Part shown: in pieces, positions 33,157 through 44,764 of the stretch
How the letters are laid out: every line of letters begins with the position of its first letter
Position numbering within the stretch: the stretch's first letter is position 1
DNA from: Desmodesmus armatus
Taxonomy: Eukaryota > Chlorophyta > Chlorophyceae > Sphaeropleales > Scenedesmaceae
Assembly (NCBI GenBank): GCA_007449985.2
Contig: VIIQ02000625.1
Location: 496,001-560,000, forward strand
Reading direction: 5' to 3'
Length of the DNA stretch: 64,000 nt
Notes under the pieces: model-generated
Told to the model about the DNA's origin: nothing
The model's input: only the letters and a program-made list of their open reading frames with translations
Database searches by the model: none
Made by a program: the position numbers and the translations under genes

Positions 33157-36038
33157 GTGCCTGGTGATGATGACATTTACAGTGGTGCTGCTATGCAGCC
33201 GCCTACTGACGCTGCGCCTCCTGCTGCTGCTGCTGCTGCTGCTGACGGCGTCTCTTCTGGTGCTACCGCTGCTGCTGCTGCCGCTGGTGTTGATGATACA
33301 GGCGTCGCAGGCAGCAGCGCACCGCAGCCGCCAAGCATGGACATCGATCCTGCAGGCGCGTCAGATGGTGCAGCAGCAGCAGCAGCAGGGCCAGTAGACG
33401 CTGTCGGTGGTGCTGCTGCTGCTCAGATCGCAACAAGTGAGGCAGCCGTAACAGCAGTGCTTGCAGCAGCACTTGCAACTCCTCAGGTGGCCGTAGGACC
33501 AGCAGCTGGGTCGGGTGGGGACCCCTTTGCTGCTGCCCTTGCTGCTGCTGCTGCTGAAGGGCTGGCGGTGAATGCACGAGGCAGCAGCAGCAGGCAGGGC
33601 GGCTTGAGGAGCAGGATCAGCAAGCGGCGCTATCAATCACTGCCAATGCTTGAGGACCCAGAAGCACCAGCAGCAGCAGCAGCAGCAGCAGGGGCGGAGG
33701 CAGGGACAGGCCTTGCTGAGCAGGGCCCTCCTGGGGATGATTCCGATAGTGACTCGTGGGGTGATATGTTTTGGGATGTGGAGGGGTTATTCCGGCTGGG
33801 CCGTGCACAGCGCAGGGCGGCGGCAGCAGCAGCAGCAGCAGGAGGAGGAGGGCAGGCAGGAGCCGCACCAGTGGCAGGTGGGGCCCCAGCACCAGCAGCA
33901 GCGCCAGCAGCGGCAGCGGCTGGTGGGCTTAATGGGCCGCCTGGCGGGCTTGCTGCTCTGTTGGCGATGCCGCCTGATTACCTCGCACACGCGGGGATGG
34001 CGGCGCTGCTGCCTCTGCATGTCGCAGCCGGCGGCAATGGCGGCGGCGGCGCAGCCGTCGCAGCCGCCGCCGCAGCAGCAGCACCGGAGCCTGCTGTCGA
34101 GCTAGGTCCTGTGGAGCCTATCCGTGTGCTTGCATTCAACAGGGTGCCTGTGCAGCAGCAGGGGGTGCTGGTGTCCAAGCTAGTGCTGGAGGGGCTCGGT
34201 GGGCCAGGGACCTTGCAGCAGCGGCTGCTGCAGCAGCTGGCAGGGTCCCCAGCCATGAGCCTGCAGGGCCTGGAGCTGAGGTTTGCGTTGAATACAGGGG
34301 CGGTGCAGGGCTCTGGGGTGTTTTGGCAGCGGCTGCTGCAGCAGATGCCGCTGCTGTCGGAGCTGCGGCTGTGTGGGCTGGCGGTGTGTGAGACGGGGTT
34401 CGAGGTGCCGCACTTGTGGGAGTGTGTGGGGCAGCTGACATGTGAGTGGGAGGGGGGGGCGGGGGGGGGGGGGGGGGGAGGCCTGGGAGGCTTGGGAGTG
34501 TGTGTGAGGCAGCTAGCTTACAGTCGGGAGCTGGCTGCTTGCCTCCCGGCTAGGCGACGTTCACTAGTTGCCCTACAGGCGGGACTGGGTCCTACAGTCG
34601 GGGAGGAGGGGCAATGGGTGTGCATGTATCATCTAGGGGCCTGCTTGGCCAAAGGTTGGGGCATCAAGTCTTGCCAAACACACCTGCAGTAATGCTAAGC
34701 CCCCCCCCCTCTCGCCCTCGGTATCTCTTATGCTTTGCCTTCAAGCTATGGCAATCATTGTGTCATTGTGTGCTGCTGCACGTGCAGGCCTTACCCGTTT
34801 CTCCTACAGCAGCCGCAGCAGCAATGGCAACATCCTGAGAGGAGTGCCAGAGCCGCCGGAGGGCAGCGCGGCAGCAATGGCAGCAATGCTGCAGGCAGAC
34901 CCACAGCCAGACCCCCCCGCGGCACCAACCACTGACAAGCTGCGGCTGGACGCTCGGCTGATGCGGGTGCGTGAGGATGTGTAAAACGAGCATCCAATTT
35001 GTGCACTGCAATGCTCAAGGACATTTTCAGGCCTATGTGGCGTCCCGGTACAGGATGGATAGGTAGTCCCATGCTTGTTGCAGCTGCTTGGGTGGTTGGT
35101 GGTGGGAGCTGTGTGGTCGGTGGTGGGTGGCGCGTGTAGCCCCAAGGATAGTAATGTATGCGCAGAGTGGCTTGATGAAATGGCCCGGTCCGGGAGTTGG
35201 TGTCTAAGTGTCACAGTGCTCCAACTTGCTGCGGAAGCCGTTTGCTTGCTGTATGCTTGTGCTTTGAACAGCTGTTTTTCAACGCAGCTGTCGACACCAT
35301 TGCACGTGTGCCTCATATCTGCTGATGCTGCTGTGTCTGCTGCACTTGCAGGTGCTTGTCCAGCTGCCGGCCCTGCGCAACGTGGAGTTTGTTGGGGACC
35401 TCACCGCCCTGTCGCTCCCTACATCCCCACTCCCTTCCACCAGCAGCCCCTCCCTTCAGGGCCCCGCCTCGTCTTCCGGTTCCCTAGGCATGCCTTCCTC
35501 ACTATCTGGTGGCCTCAGCAGGCGCAGCAGTGCAGCAGCAGCAGGGGCAGAGTCAGGAGGGGGACTGTGGCGCAGCGGCGGCGGCAGCGGCGGCGGCAGC
35601 GGAGGGTCGGGGGTGAGGATGGCGACGTGGGAGCCGCGGTCGAGTGTGCTGAAGGCGCTGCCGCAGCTGGGCGGTTTGGAGAGCCTGGTGCTGGAGCAAT
35701 GGACGACGGCGTTCAGTGGCTTAGGTGAGGCTTGGATTACTCGCTGGCAGTCACACATGCTCTGGCCCTTGTGCTGCTGCTGCTGCATTGCTCATGTGTG
35801 ACTTTGGTCATCTCCAACTTGGGCACCTACTTGTTACTTCACCCTGCCCCACCTCACCTCTCGCCAACTTGTGCCACCTCACCTCACCTCACTGTACCCT
35901 TTGTCCCCTGCCAGGTGGTGCGATGCGCCCCTCATCTGCAGTCACCCTCGACGTGGCGTGATGCTGGGCACAAAAGCGGGCCCGTTGATGTGTATGACCT
36001 ATCGTGGTTCCTGGCTGGTTGAACTAAAGCTCTCCTTG

Positions 36039-36072
<34 letters not shown>

Positions 36073-39000
36073 TCTCACGTTTGTCACCTCACGCTGCCCC
36101 ACCTCCCCTCACACCAACTCGTGCCGCCCCATCTTTCTCCTTATGTCCTGCCAGGTGGTGCGATGCGCCCCTCATCTGCAGTCACCCTGGACGTGGCCTT
36201 TCAATGTGCGCAACACCAGGGCCTGCTGATGTGCATGTTGGTGGTAGTTCCTGGCTTGTTGAATGAAGACTCTCCCTGTGCTGCTGCTGCTGCATTGCTT
36301 GTCCGTCACCTCAGTCCACCTCATCTCGCCTTACGCTAACTCGTGCCACCTCAACCTACCCCTTGTGTCCTACCAGGTGGTGCAATGCGGCCCTCGTCTG
36401 CAGTCACCCTCGACGTGGCCTGGCTGCCTGAGGGCCTGACCTCCCTGAAGCTGGCAGGCATCTCACTCAGCTGTTGCGGCCACAAGGCCGTAGCAGAGTC
36501 CTCTGGCGCTGCATTCGCCGCACTGCTACTGGAGGTGAGAAGGCATTGCTGCAACTGCATATAGTTAAGTTCTGCATTGACGTTTACACTTGCTGCAACA
36601 GAAGTTGGCATCCACAATCGTGACTCCCACCAGGCTCACAGCCTGCAATGCACTGCCTGCACTGCACTGTCTTCGTCAAGTGCACTCACCCCTGCCGCCC
36701 CTGCGTGTCCTACCATCCCCTGCGGGAGCGTGAGCGCAACACCCCTGACGCATGCCCCCCCTGCCTGTCCCTCATTTGTAGTAGCCAAGACATAGCTGCA
36801 ATGCCGGGTTTGTATGTCCATCCATACGCTGCAGGAGAGTGAGCCCAAAGCAATGTACACTGCACTGCCCTTTGACTGCACCCATCCCTGCCGCCCCTGC
36901 CTGTCCCTGCATTCTTCGCAGGAGCATGAGCACAACACCCCTACGCATGGCGCTCTCCCCCCCCCCCCCCCCCCGCGCCCCCGCCTGCCTGTCCCTCAGT
37001 CTTTGTCACCAAGGCATGGCTGCATTCTGTTCGTATGTCCCATCCGTCTGTCGCAGGAGCGTGAGCCCAACACACCCTGTAGTGTACTGCAAAACACCCT
37101 GTACTGTACTGCCCTCTGAGTGCACTCATTCCTGCCGCCCCTGCCTGTCCCTCCACCCGCCATCTTGTTTTTCCAGGAGCGTGAGCGCAACACCCCTGAC
37201 GCATGGGGCCTGGCGTCCGCGCAGGCTGCCGCTGCTGCAGCAGCAGGGGACGAACGCGGCAAGGCACCCATGCTGCTGACAGGAGACGCGGCCCCCGGCA
37301 GCCGCCGGCAGCGATATGGCGGCCTCTACACGCTCTCCCCTCAGCCAGTACTGCTGCACAGGTGATGACTAATCACTTTTGACTGTCACTGTTACTACCA
37401 CAGTTGACTGTCACTGTTACTACATGATTAACCGCCGCGCCGCGCCTATGGCCATTCAGTAGGGTGCCAACGAGGCTCATGGGGTTCCAGGAGTACCTTG
37501 ATGTTCCTTTGTATTGACCTTCGTACTGTTGACCTTCTTTCTTTTCAGTGTTCTTGCGTGTTGTTGTCTCCCGTGTGCCTCCTGGTGCTGAGTGGGGATT
37601 TTCCTGCCGACCAACCCCTGGTTGCCAGTGTGTTGGCCCCGTGCTGGCCTCTGTTGATATTGGCCGTGACAAATGGCACAAATTGTGTCTGTTGTGACCA
37701 CATGCCGCCGTCCCCACCATCACTCACGGTGTATTCCTGCCTTTTGTGGTTGTACTGCAGGCTCACGCAGCTCACTGTCGCACACTGCTTTGGCACTCTG
37801 CCCGCCATCGCGGGCTGCTTCGCGCACAGCACCGGCCTCAAGCGCCTTGAGCTCGTATACGGCTACGAGCCCCCACCCATCTCCCTGGCTGCAGTAGCAT
37901 GGCTGTGGCCCAGGGTGACTGAGGCCAAGCTCACTGACAACTACAGCCTGAATGTTGTCAGGGCCTTGAAAGATATTGGGGAACTCGATGTGGTCCGTGC
38001 TTGCAGCAAGGGTGTCACCGGCAGCAGTGGCGAAGCAGCGGCAGCAATGGCAGCAGTGGCAGCGTCTCCGGCGGCTGCTTGTGGGGTGAGGACGCTGCCA
38101 AACCTCTTGGATGAGCGGGTGAGCCCTCAGCTAGCTGCTGCTTGGCTCTGGGGTGGCAGCAATGGCGGCAGCAGTGTGCGGCCGGCGGCTGGCAGCAGTG
38201 GATCTGGCAGCAGTGGCAGCGGCAGCAGCAGTGACGCAGTGCGTGGTCGTCTGCAGGATGAGGTTGCGCAGAGGGCTGCTGTTGGGCGAGTCAGTTGGGC
38301 AGATGCCGCGGGTTTGGCTCAACTAGCGTCCGGCCTGCGGAACCTAGCGAAGCTCACACTGCAGCTGCCAACCCGGTTCAACCGGGACATCAACAACAGG
38401 CCCCGGGGTGGCGCAGCCGCCAGCAGCAATGGCGGCAGCAGTGGCAGCAATGGCGGCGGCTTCACGCCGTTTGGGCCTGGGGATCTGCTCGGCCTGTCTG
38501 CAGCTCCCAGGTTGAGGGAGCTTGTAGTGGAGTTGCCTACGCAGCTCTGCACGTTTGATGCTGCTGCTGCTGGCATCCGCAGCCTGAAGGCTCTGCACAG
38601 GCTGCGGTTACTGGATTTGAAAGTAACGGTTGAGTCACCGAGTACTGCAGCAATGCGGGACTTCTGGCTGCGGCAGCGGGCACGTAGGGAGGCGAGGGCA
38701 GGGGGTGGGGATGCTGCTGCTGGGGGTGCGGGGGGTGCAGGGGGAGGGGGTGGCAATGCTGCCGGTAACGGAGATGGCAATGGGGGTGGTGCAGCAGCGG
38801 CAGCGGCAGCGGCAGCGGCAGCGGCAGCAGCAGGTGGGAATGGGAACGGGGACGCCGCGGGTGGGGGCGCTCCTGATCCATTTGCCGGTGCACTGCCAGG
38901 GAATCCTCCCTGCCGCGCAGGCCCTGCAAGAGGGGGTGTTGGCGGTGAGTTGATGAGGTTGGAGCAGGCCAGGTTTGAGCGAATGAGGGAGCACCTTAGG

Positions 39001-40569
39001 GAGCGACAGCAGGCCTTCGGATGGGCGGGCAGGCAGCGGGCTCTTGCAGCAGCACGTGCCGCTGCTGGTGGTGGTGGTGGTGGTGGTCCTGCTGCTGCCG
39101 CTGCTGCTGGCGGTGATCCTGCCGCCCCCGCCGCCGCTGCTGCTGCTGGTGGTGCTGCTGCTGCTGGTGGTGCTGCTGCTGCTGCTGCTGCTGGAAACGG
39201 CAGTGGTGGTGGTGGTGCAGCTGGTAATAGTGGGGAAGGTTCGTCTCAGGCCTCTGGGCAGCAGGACCAGCAGCAGCAGCAGGGTTCAGGGCTGAATGGC
39301 GCTGTTGGGTCTTTGGCACAGGGTGTAGAGCAGCTGATGGCCAATGCTGGCGCTGCAAGGGGCGCAGCAGCAGCAGCAGCAGCAGCTGCTGCGGCTGGTA
39401 ACAGCAGTGCTGCACAGGCAGCAGGTCAAGGTCAGGCACAGCAGCAGCAGCAGCAGCGGGCGCGGATGTCGGCGCTTCAGCAGGCCATTCGGCAGCAGCA
39501 GCAACAGCAGCAGCAGCAGGCCATTGGGCAGCAGCAGCAGCAGCAGCAGAATGGTCCCCACCGTGACGAGCTAGTTGCCTTGATGGATGATCCTGAGGGG
39601 TATGACTCAGACGAGCTTGAGGGGTTGGGGAGATTGGGGCTGCACGGCCTGAGGCATAGGGCTCATGCTGCACAGCTCCGCAGGTTACACCGCCTGGCAC
39701 GCTGGCAGGGGGGCGCAGCAGCAGGAGGCGGAGTAGCAGCAGCAGCAGCAGGACCTCCCCAGCCTCCACAGCAGGGGCAGGGGCAGGCTGATGCAAACCC
39801 AAACCCTAACCCACCCCAGGGCCGTGGGCCGCCTTGGCTGTGGCAGCAGCAGCAGCAGCCGGCACCGGTGTGGCCCCAGGCTCCTCCAGGCGGTCAGCCA
39901 GCAGCAGCAGCAGCAGGAGGAGGAGGGGGTGACGGCGCCGGTGCATTGGGTGCATTGGGAGCTGTGGGTATGCTGGTGGCAGCTGCCCCTGCTTTGGCAG
40001 GTGGTGCTGCTGGTGGGGCAGCAGCAGCAGCGGGTGGTGGTGCTGCAGGATTGATGCCTCTCGGTGGCCCAGGGTCTGATGAGTTTGCGGTGATGTATAT
40101 GGACGACGATTTCTGGGAGGAGGAGAGTGATGGGGGTGCTGCTGATGCAGATGCCCTCATGAAGGACATCCTCGAGGAAGCAGGAGCGGATGCTGCTGCT
40201 GCTGCTGGGGCCCACGGCGGCCTTGGGGGTGCTGCTGGTGCACAGGGTGGTGGAATGCAGGCACAGGGTGGGGGTGTTGCTCAGTATGGAGATGACGACG
40301 ATAGTGATGATGAAGATGAGGAAATGCCCCAACACCAGGCTCAGCCACCCAGTGCACCACCACCACCAGCAGCAGCAGCAGCGGGTGCGGCAGCAGCAGG
40401 GGGTGCGGCACCAGCAGCAGCGGCAGCTGGTGGTGGTGGTGGTGGCGCTGGCAATGTGCAGGCTCCTGTCGGCAAGAAGCGGCGGCGGTACAAGCCGGCG
40501 GGGCTGCAAGCCGAGCTGAGGCAGGACATGCCCAGCACAAGTGTCTTCCTGCACATCAGCAGGGGCTGA
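27728..40569 (+). CDS. Giant F-box-like / leucine-rich-repeat low-complexity protein
   Basis: Twelve phase-compatible exons (27728-27803, 27911-27954, 28299-28543, 29283-29374, 30167-30369, 31330-32500, 32966-34441, 34788-34966, 35352-35724, 36377-36534, 37177-37361, 37761-40569) give about 2336 residues. An acidic start (MSSMDTDSEHEEELD) leads to an F-box-like segment (FQVLLQPLVKVLREQLGPGE, then ARVCKTWASQLAHD; about 32-70). Scattered leucine-rich repeats follow: MRSLQSLRLTHC, LQRFSLKLG, LVQLPALRNVEFVG, LEGLTSL-type units, LTQLTVAHCFGTLPAI, LKRLELVYGYE and LRELVVELPTQL. They are separated by very long Ala/Gln/Gly/Ser tracts. The tail has acidic blocks and a basic patch (GKKRRRYK), a possible nuclear signal. 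It may be an SCF receptor or nuclear scaffold; no exact orthologue is recognised. Several introns hold duplicated exon heads. The border after 29374 is the least certain: the frame reads on to about 29499 without a stop. Confidence 0.75.
29696..29717 (+). repeat. 22-base poly-C run
   Basis: An uninterrupted run of 22 C residues, preceded by another C-rich block at 29662-29680 and followed by (CA)n, lies in the intron before the exon-head duplications at 29.75-30.17 kb. Length is likely to be unreliable in any assembly. Confidence 0.9.
29750..30230 (+). repeat. Four serial copies of an acceptor plus exon-5 head
   Basis: After acceptor-like cAG, the exon head beginning TGTTCCCTTGGATGGC occurs at 29754, 29882, 30019 (diverged) and 30167. 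Each copy continues through the GAGCCTGCGCCTCACC region. Spacings are 128, 137 and 148 bases. Each is preceded by a C-rich pyrimidine tract and followed by a CCAACACCCATCA-type segment. Only the last copy continues into the complete LRR exon. Confidence 0.9.
30321..30565 (+). repeat. Duplicated exon-5 tail and donor site
   Basis: The last 50 bases of the exon ending at 30369, together with the donor GTGGGTG, recur 187 bases downstream, ending at 30556. A few substitutions separate the copies (CAGCCG/CAACCG, TGCAAG/TGCAAA). The downstream copy lies inside the intron and offers a second donor. Confidence 0.9.
31078..31395 (+). repeat. Three serial copies of an acceptor plus exon-6 head
   Basis: CTTTCAG followed by the exon head GTCTCGTTTATTGAC occurs at 31084, 31249 (diverged) and 31330. 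The first copy keeps about 65 bases of exon-like sequence up to the LLPAHL codons. Only the last continues into the full exon 31330-32500. Confidence 0.9.
32660..33115 (+). repeat. Four to five serial copies of the exon-7 head
   Basis: Segments built around GGCCCCTGCC...TCAGCTTGCTTG...GGGA-CT-GGGGG occur at about 32663, 32751, 32832 and 32966. A further related, in-frame copy is inside the exon at about 33067 (protein GPMQLLDRELGG against GPLPLSLLGRELGG). The copy at 32832 also has its own acceptor (TTGCCAG) and keeps the codon pattern for GSGPLPVRLLDWDLG. Confidence 0.8.
34452..34478 (+). repeat. Poly-G run beside a donor site
   Basis: Eight G, one C and eighteen G follow ten bases after the donor at 34442 of exon 7. 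The G-run lies where splicing-enhancing G-triplets often act, but its extreme length is more typical of a slippage tract. Confidence 0.85.
35905..36420 (+). repeat. Three serial copies of an acceptor plus exon-10 head
   Basis: CCAG followed by the head GGTGGTGCGATGCG and continuing through the TCTGCAGTCACCCT region to GACGTGGC occurs at 35915, 36155 and 36377, about 47 bases each with few changes. The intervening intron parts, including a GTGCTGCTGCTGCTGCTG stretch, are repeated too, with periods of 240 and 222 bases. The first copy runs into an in-frame TGA; only the third continues into the exon. Confidence 0.93.
36715..37206 (+). repeat. Five serial copies of the exon-11 head
   Basis: The exon head GAGCGTGAGCGCAACACC and variants start at 36726, 36835, 36922, 37057 and 37177. 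All but the first are preceded by a genuine-looking CAG acceptor. Spacings are 109, 87, 135 and 120 bases, and intervening CTGCCTGTCCCTC tracts are also repeated. Only the last copy continues into the complete exon. Confidence 0.92.
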
Positions 40570-40672
40570 TGCTCAGGCAGCTGTGTGCTGTTGCCAGGGT
40601 CGCTGATCCTTTGCTAATTGTCTGTACAAGCACGAGTGTGTTCCTGCAATCAGCAGGGGATGATCCGTGTTG
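40530..40672 (+). repeat. Duplicated 3' end of the giant LRR gene
   Basis: The last codons and stop (CACAAGTGTCTTCCTGCA through AGCAGGGGCTGA) recur about 93 bases downstream (CACGAGTGTGTTCCTGCA through AGCAGGGGATGA). A weaker third resemblance lies near 40815. Confidence 0.8.
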
Positions 40673-43613
40673 TCCCTTTCCCGTCGAAGCTGAGAAGTCC
40701 CCAAGGTTTGTCTGCACCGCAGCGCACCGGCAAGGGTGCATAGGCACCTGGGGGTGCCATGGAGACGTGCCACCGCAATCGTGCATGGTTACAATTGGTA
40801 TAGCCCATGTGGGGACTTCGGTGTTCCTCCCCTGCCGCTGAGCGCCCTGCATGATCTGTGCTGTCTCTGTCTTTTTCTCGCGCAAAGTTCGTGTTTCTTA
40901 TGCAATGAGGTCAAGAGGGGCTGGTGGTCAGTCTCCGGAGCCTCCTGTGCCTGAGTGAGCATTGCCCGGCACTGTGCTTGGTTGGTTTTTGTGTGTGAGG
41001 TGCTGGTGCTTTGTGTCCCTGCCCTGTGCAGTGGTCTGTGAGCAGTGGCTGAGCTATTCAGCACGGTTACTAGTCAATGAATGACGGTTGGCGTTGGTTA
41101 ATTGAGGTCAATCGCGGTAGTGCACACGGTCGTGCCAGCGATTGACTCCTATGCCCAAAGCTATATTAGTGGTTGCTGGCAGGGCTGGTCAGTCGGTTTC
41201 TGGTGCTGTGTGGGTACCTTTATGGCTGTGTAATGTGTGAGTGGCGGGCTGGGTGCAAGAGTACACCTTGGTATGAACTGCAGTTTGAATGGCACGAAGA
41301 AGCAAGAGATTGCATGCAGCTGCGCAGTGGAATGCCAATGTACCCGCACCGTGCTCGCTATGTACGTTTTTTTGAACGTGCCACTGGCAGGGCAGCCTTT
41401 TTTTCATGGGTATTGGGGGCATCGTTGTATCGGATTTGGCATGTAAGTGGGTGGGTGTGCAGGGCTCAGTTGCAGGAAGCGGGAGCGGTTGCAGCATTTT
41501 ACCGTGATGAATCAACTGCGTAGTGTCACACCTGGCAGTTACTTCTGGGGTGGCTGTGGTTGTAGCAGCACCAAGCGAGGTGTCTGTGGCTGTAGCAGCA
41601 CTGATGTGGTGTATGTGGCAGTAGCAGCACCAGCGAGGGGGCTGCAGCTGCGGCTGTAGCAGTACCAATCAGGTGTACTTTTTGTACCTGGAGTAAAGTT
41701 GCACGAGCGCGTCAAGCTCAAGTTGCAGGCCATCTGATTGGCCTTGTACTGCTGTGTATGATTCTCCAAGTTGCTGTTGTAAGCTAGTACTACTAGCTCA
41801 GTAGGTAGGTAAAGAATGTCGGGCTGCTGAGACATGCGGGCCTGGCACTTGCTGCACACAGCTTGGCTGGCATGCATGTGGTGCGGCCAGCGTGTATTGA
41901 TGTATGCACAATGCGGCTGTGAGATCTGCTGGGATAAACGGCTTGAACCGTCTGGCTGTGATATTGCACTGTCCACACCATTGTACAGTGCTGGTCTCGT
42001 CAGAGTCTGTTTATGTGCAACAAGATGGGCTCTGGGCTTCTGGGCAAGTATCTTTATGTCATGCGGGCTGTGGTCATGTTGTTGTCCTGGAGTTGTTGGA
42101 GTTGAGTGTGGGGATGGTGTGCCCGTCTGTACGGATGTTGCGCATCGTTGAGTCTGTCTGCAACATCCAATCACAGCCAAGCTGGAGTTGCAAAAATCGA
42201 AACACATTCAAACCCTGCATTGTCTGCGTGTGCAGAGGGACCTGACAGCATGCAGGGGCACGACAGCAATTCCAAAGCAGCCGCACAAGAGTGCCTGGCA
42301 CACTTGCGTCTTCTCTACTTTCACTGTCACTGACACCCCAGCTCCCCACCTTCTCTCTGTCTCTGGCCCCTGCAGTGAGTGCTTGGCAGCACATGCTGCC
42401 TACAACAGTTGCCCCACGTTGCAGTTACGCGGCAGGAATACAGTCCAAAGCCAGCAGGAAGTCAGTTGAGCAGCAGCACCTTGTTGCAGTGTGCACCAGT
42501 GTCACCCTCAGACTGATCGTAGGGACACATCAGTGAATGACTGGCTTGAATGAGTCACAGTTGACTTTGAGAGCTGTCGGACGCCTTGCTGCCAGCTGCG
42601 GCTTGCACCTGTGTAGATGCTGAGGCTGCGCCCTAGTGAGCTTTGCTTGCTGGCTGTCAGGCACACGCTGTTGCAGGGGGGGGGGGGGGGGGAAGTCAGG
42701 GAGGCTCCCACTCGGTGCTCTTTGCAACCTGCCAAAAGTAGAGCAGCATTTTCTTCTTTGCAACTTCCACTGTAGCTGGACATGTGCCAGGTGGCTGCTG
42801 CACCCTGCCAGCAGCTGTTGTGGGTCAGTTGGCTGCCAGCCTGGCAGGCAGCAGCCCAAACTTTGTCAGAGCCTGGACCTGCAGTGCCTGATGAATAGGT
42901 GCCACGAAAAAGCCACGAAAAGGCCGTTTGTTCCAGCTGCTGCTAGTGCATGCAAACCCACAGGCAGTCCACAAGTTCCCGCCTTGGCAGTTGCAACCCC
43001 CCTGGCCCCTGAGCCAACGGGGCAGGGGGCTGCTTTGCATACGGCAGTGTTGCATACATCTCACAAATGTAGCAGACTGCGTGTTGATGACGGTACAGGT
43101 TGAACTGCTTTGGGATTTTTGTGTGCAAGGGGTTGGCCCTTTGGGTGACCCCTGCCTGGCTTGTGCCGTGCGGTGGCCAGGCGTACGCGTGCCTGTTGTT
43201 ATGCAGGGGTGGAGGATGTTCCTCCACACACCACTTGTCAATCTAGTGTTTGCACGATAAATATCTGCAACTTGCAGTGTAGCTGCCAGGTAGGTACTGA
43301 TGGGTGGTAAAGGCACAATCCAGAATGCGGCAAACTTCTCCGTTGCTGCCCAGATGGAACATGCATACTGAAAAGCAGAAGACTGTCTAGGGTAAACAAA
43401 CAAGGCAACTAGGAGGCTCTGTCGTCTTCAGAACTCGCCAGAATTGTGGATGATCTGGCCTGTTTTTGACCCGCCCTCCGGATGATCGCTGGACAGAGGG
43501 GCCGCGGCGTCCCTGTCAATTGTTTGCGGATGTAAATGCAGCCTTTCTGAGCCCCATCTACGCTAGTTCTCCAACACCACCCCAAACCCAAACCCTTGAG
43601 GCCGCTGCAGGCC
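40570..43613. other. Intergenic, no gene recognised (3.0 kb)
   Basis: This is the largest gene-poor stretch between the giant LRR gene and ferredoxin. Open frames up to about 220 codons exist on the minus strand but are unlike any family I know and are rich in Cys/His/Thr as expected of shadow frames. It contains a short tandem repeat (41548-41672) and a 17-base G run (42676-42692). A TAGCTCAGTAGGTAGG box near 41791 resembles a tRNA A box but no tRNA fold follows. Confidence 0.45.
41548..41672 (+). repeat. Imperfect ~31-bp tandem repeat, 4 copies
   Basis: Four diverged units share a core GGCTGTGGCTGTAGCAGCAC. No coding role is evident. Confidence 0.75.
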
Positions 43614-43622
43614 AAATATAGC
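43614..43622 (+). promoter_or_regulatory. Candidate TATA box of the ferredoxin gene
   Basis: AAATATAGC lies about 78 bases before the ferredoxin ATG, giving a plausible start site near 43645 and a short 5' UTR of about 50 bases. The placement fits a highly expressed photosynthesis gene. Confidence 0.5.
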
Positions 43623-43697
43623 GTTCCCACGCCCTCTGTCCTGCACCTTCCACGCACATCTTCACTTTGCTCACCCAATTACAGCAGAATCTGCACA

Positions 43698-44764
<1,067 letters not shown>

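Noticed and set aside
41785..41860. tRNA gene suggested by TAGCTCAGTAGGTAGG
   Set aside because: The D-arm cannot close (no GAGC), and no B box or acceptor stem follows. At most it is a chance match or a remnant.
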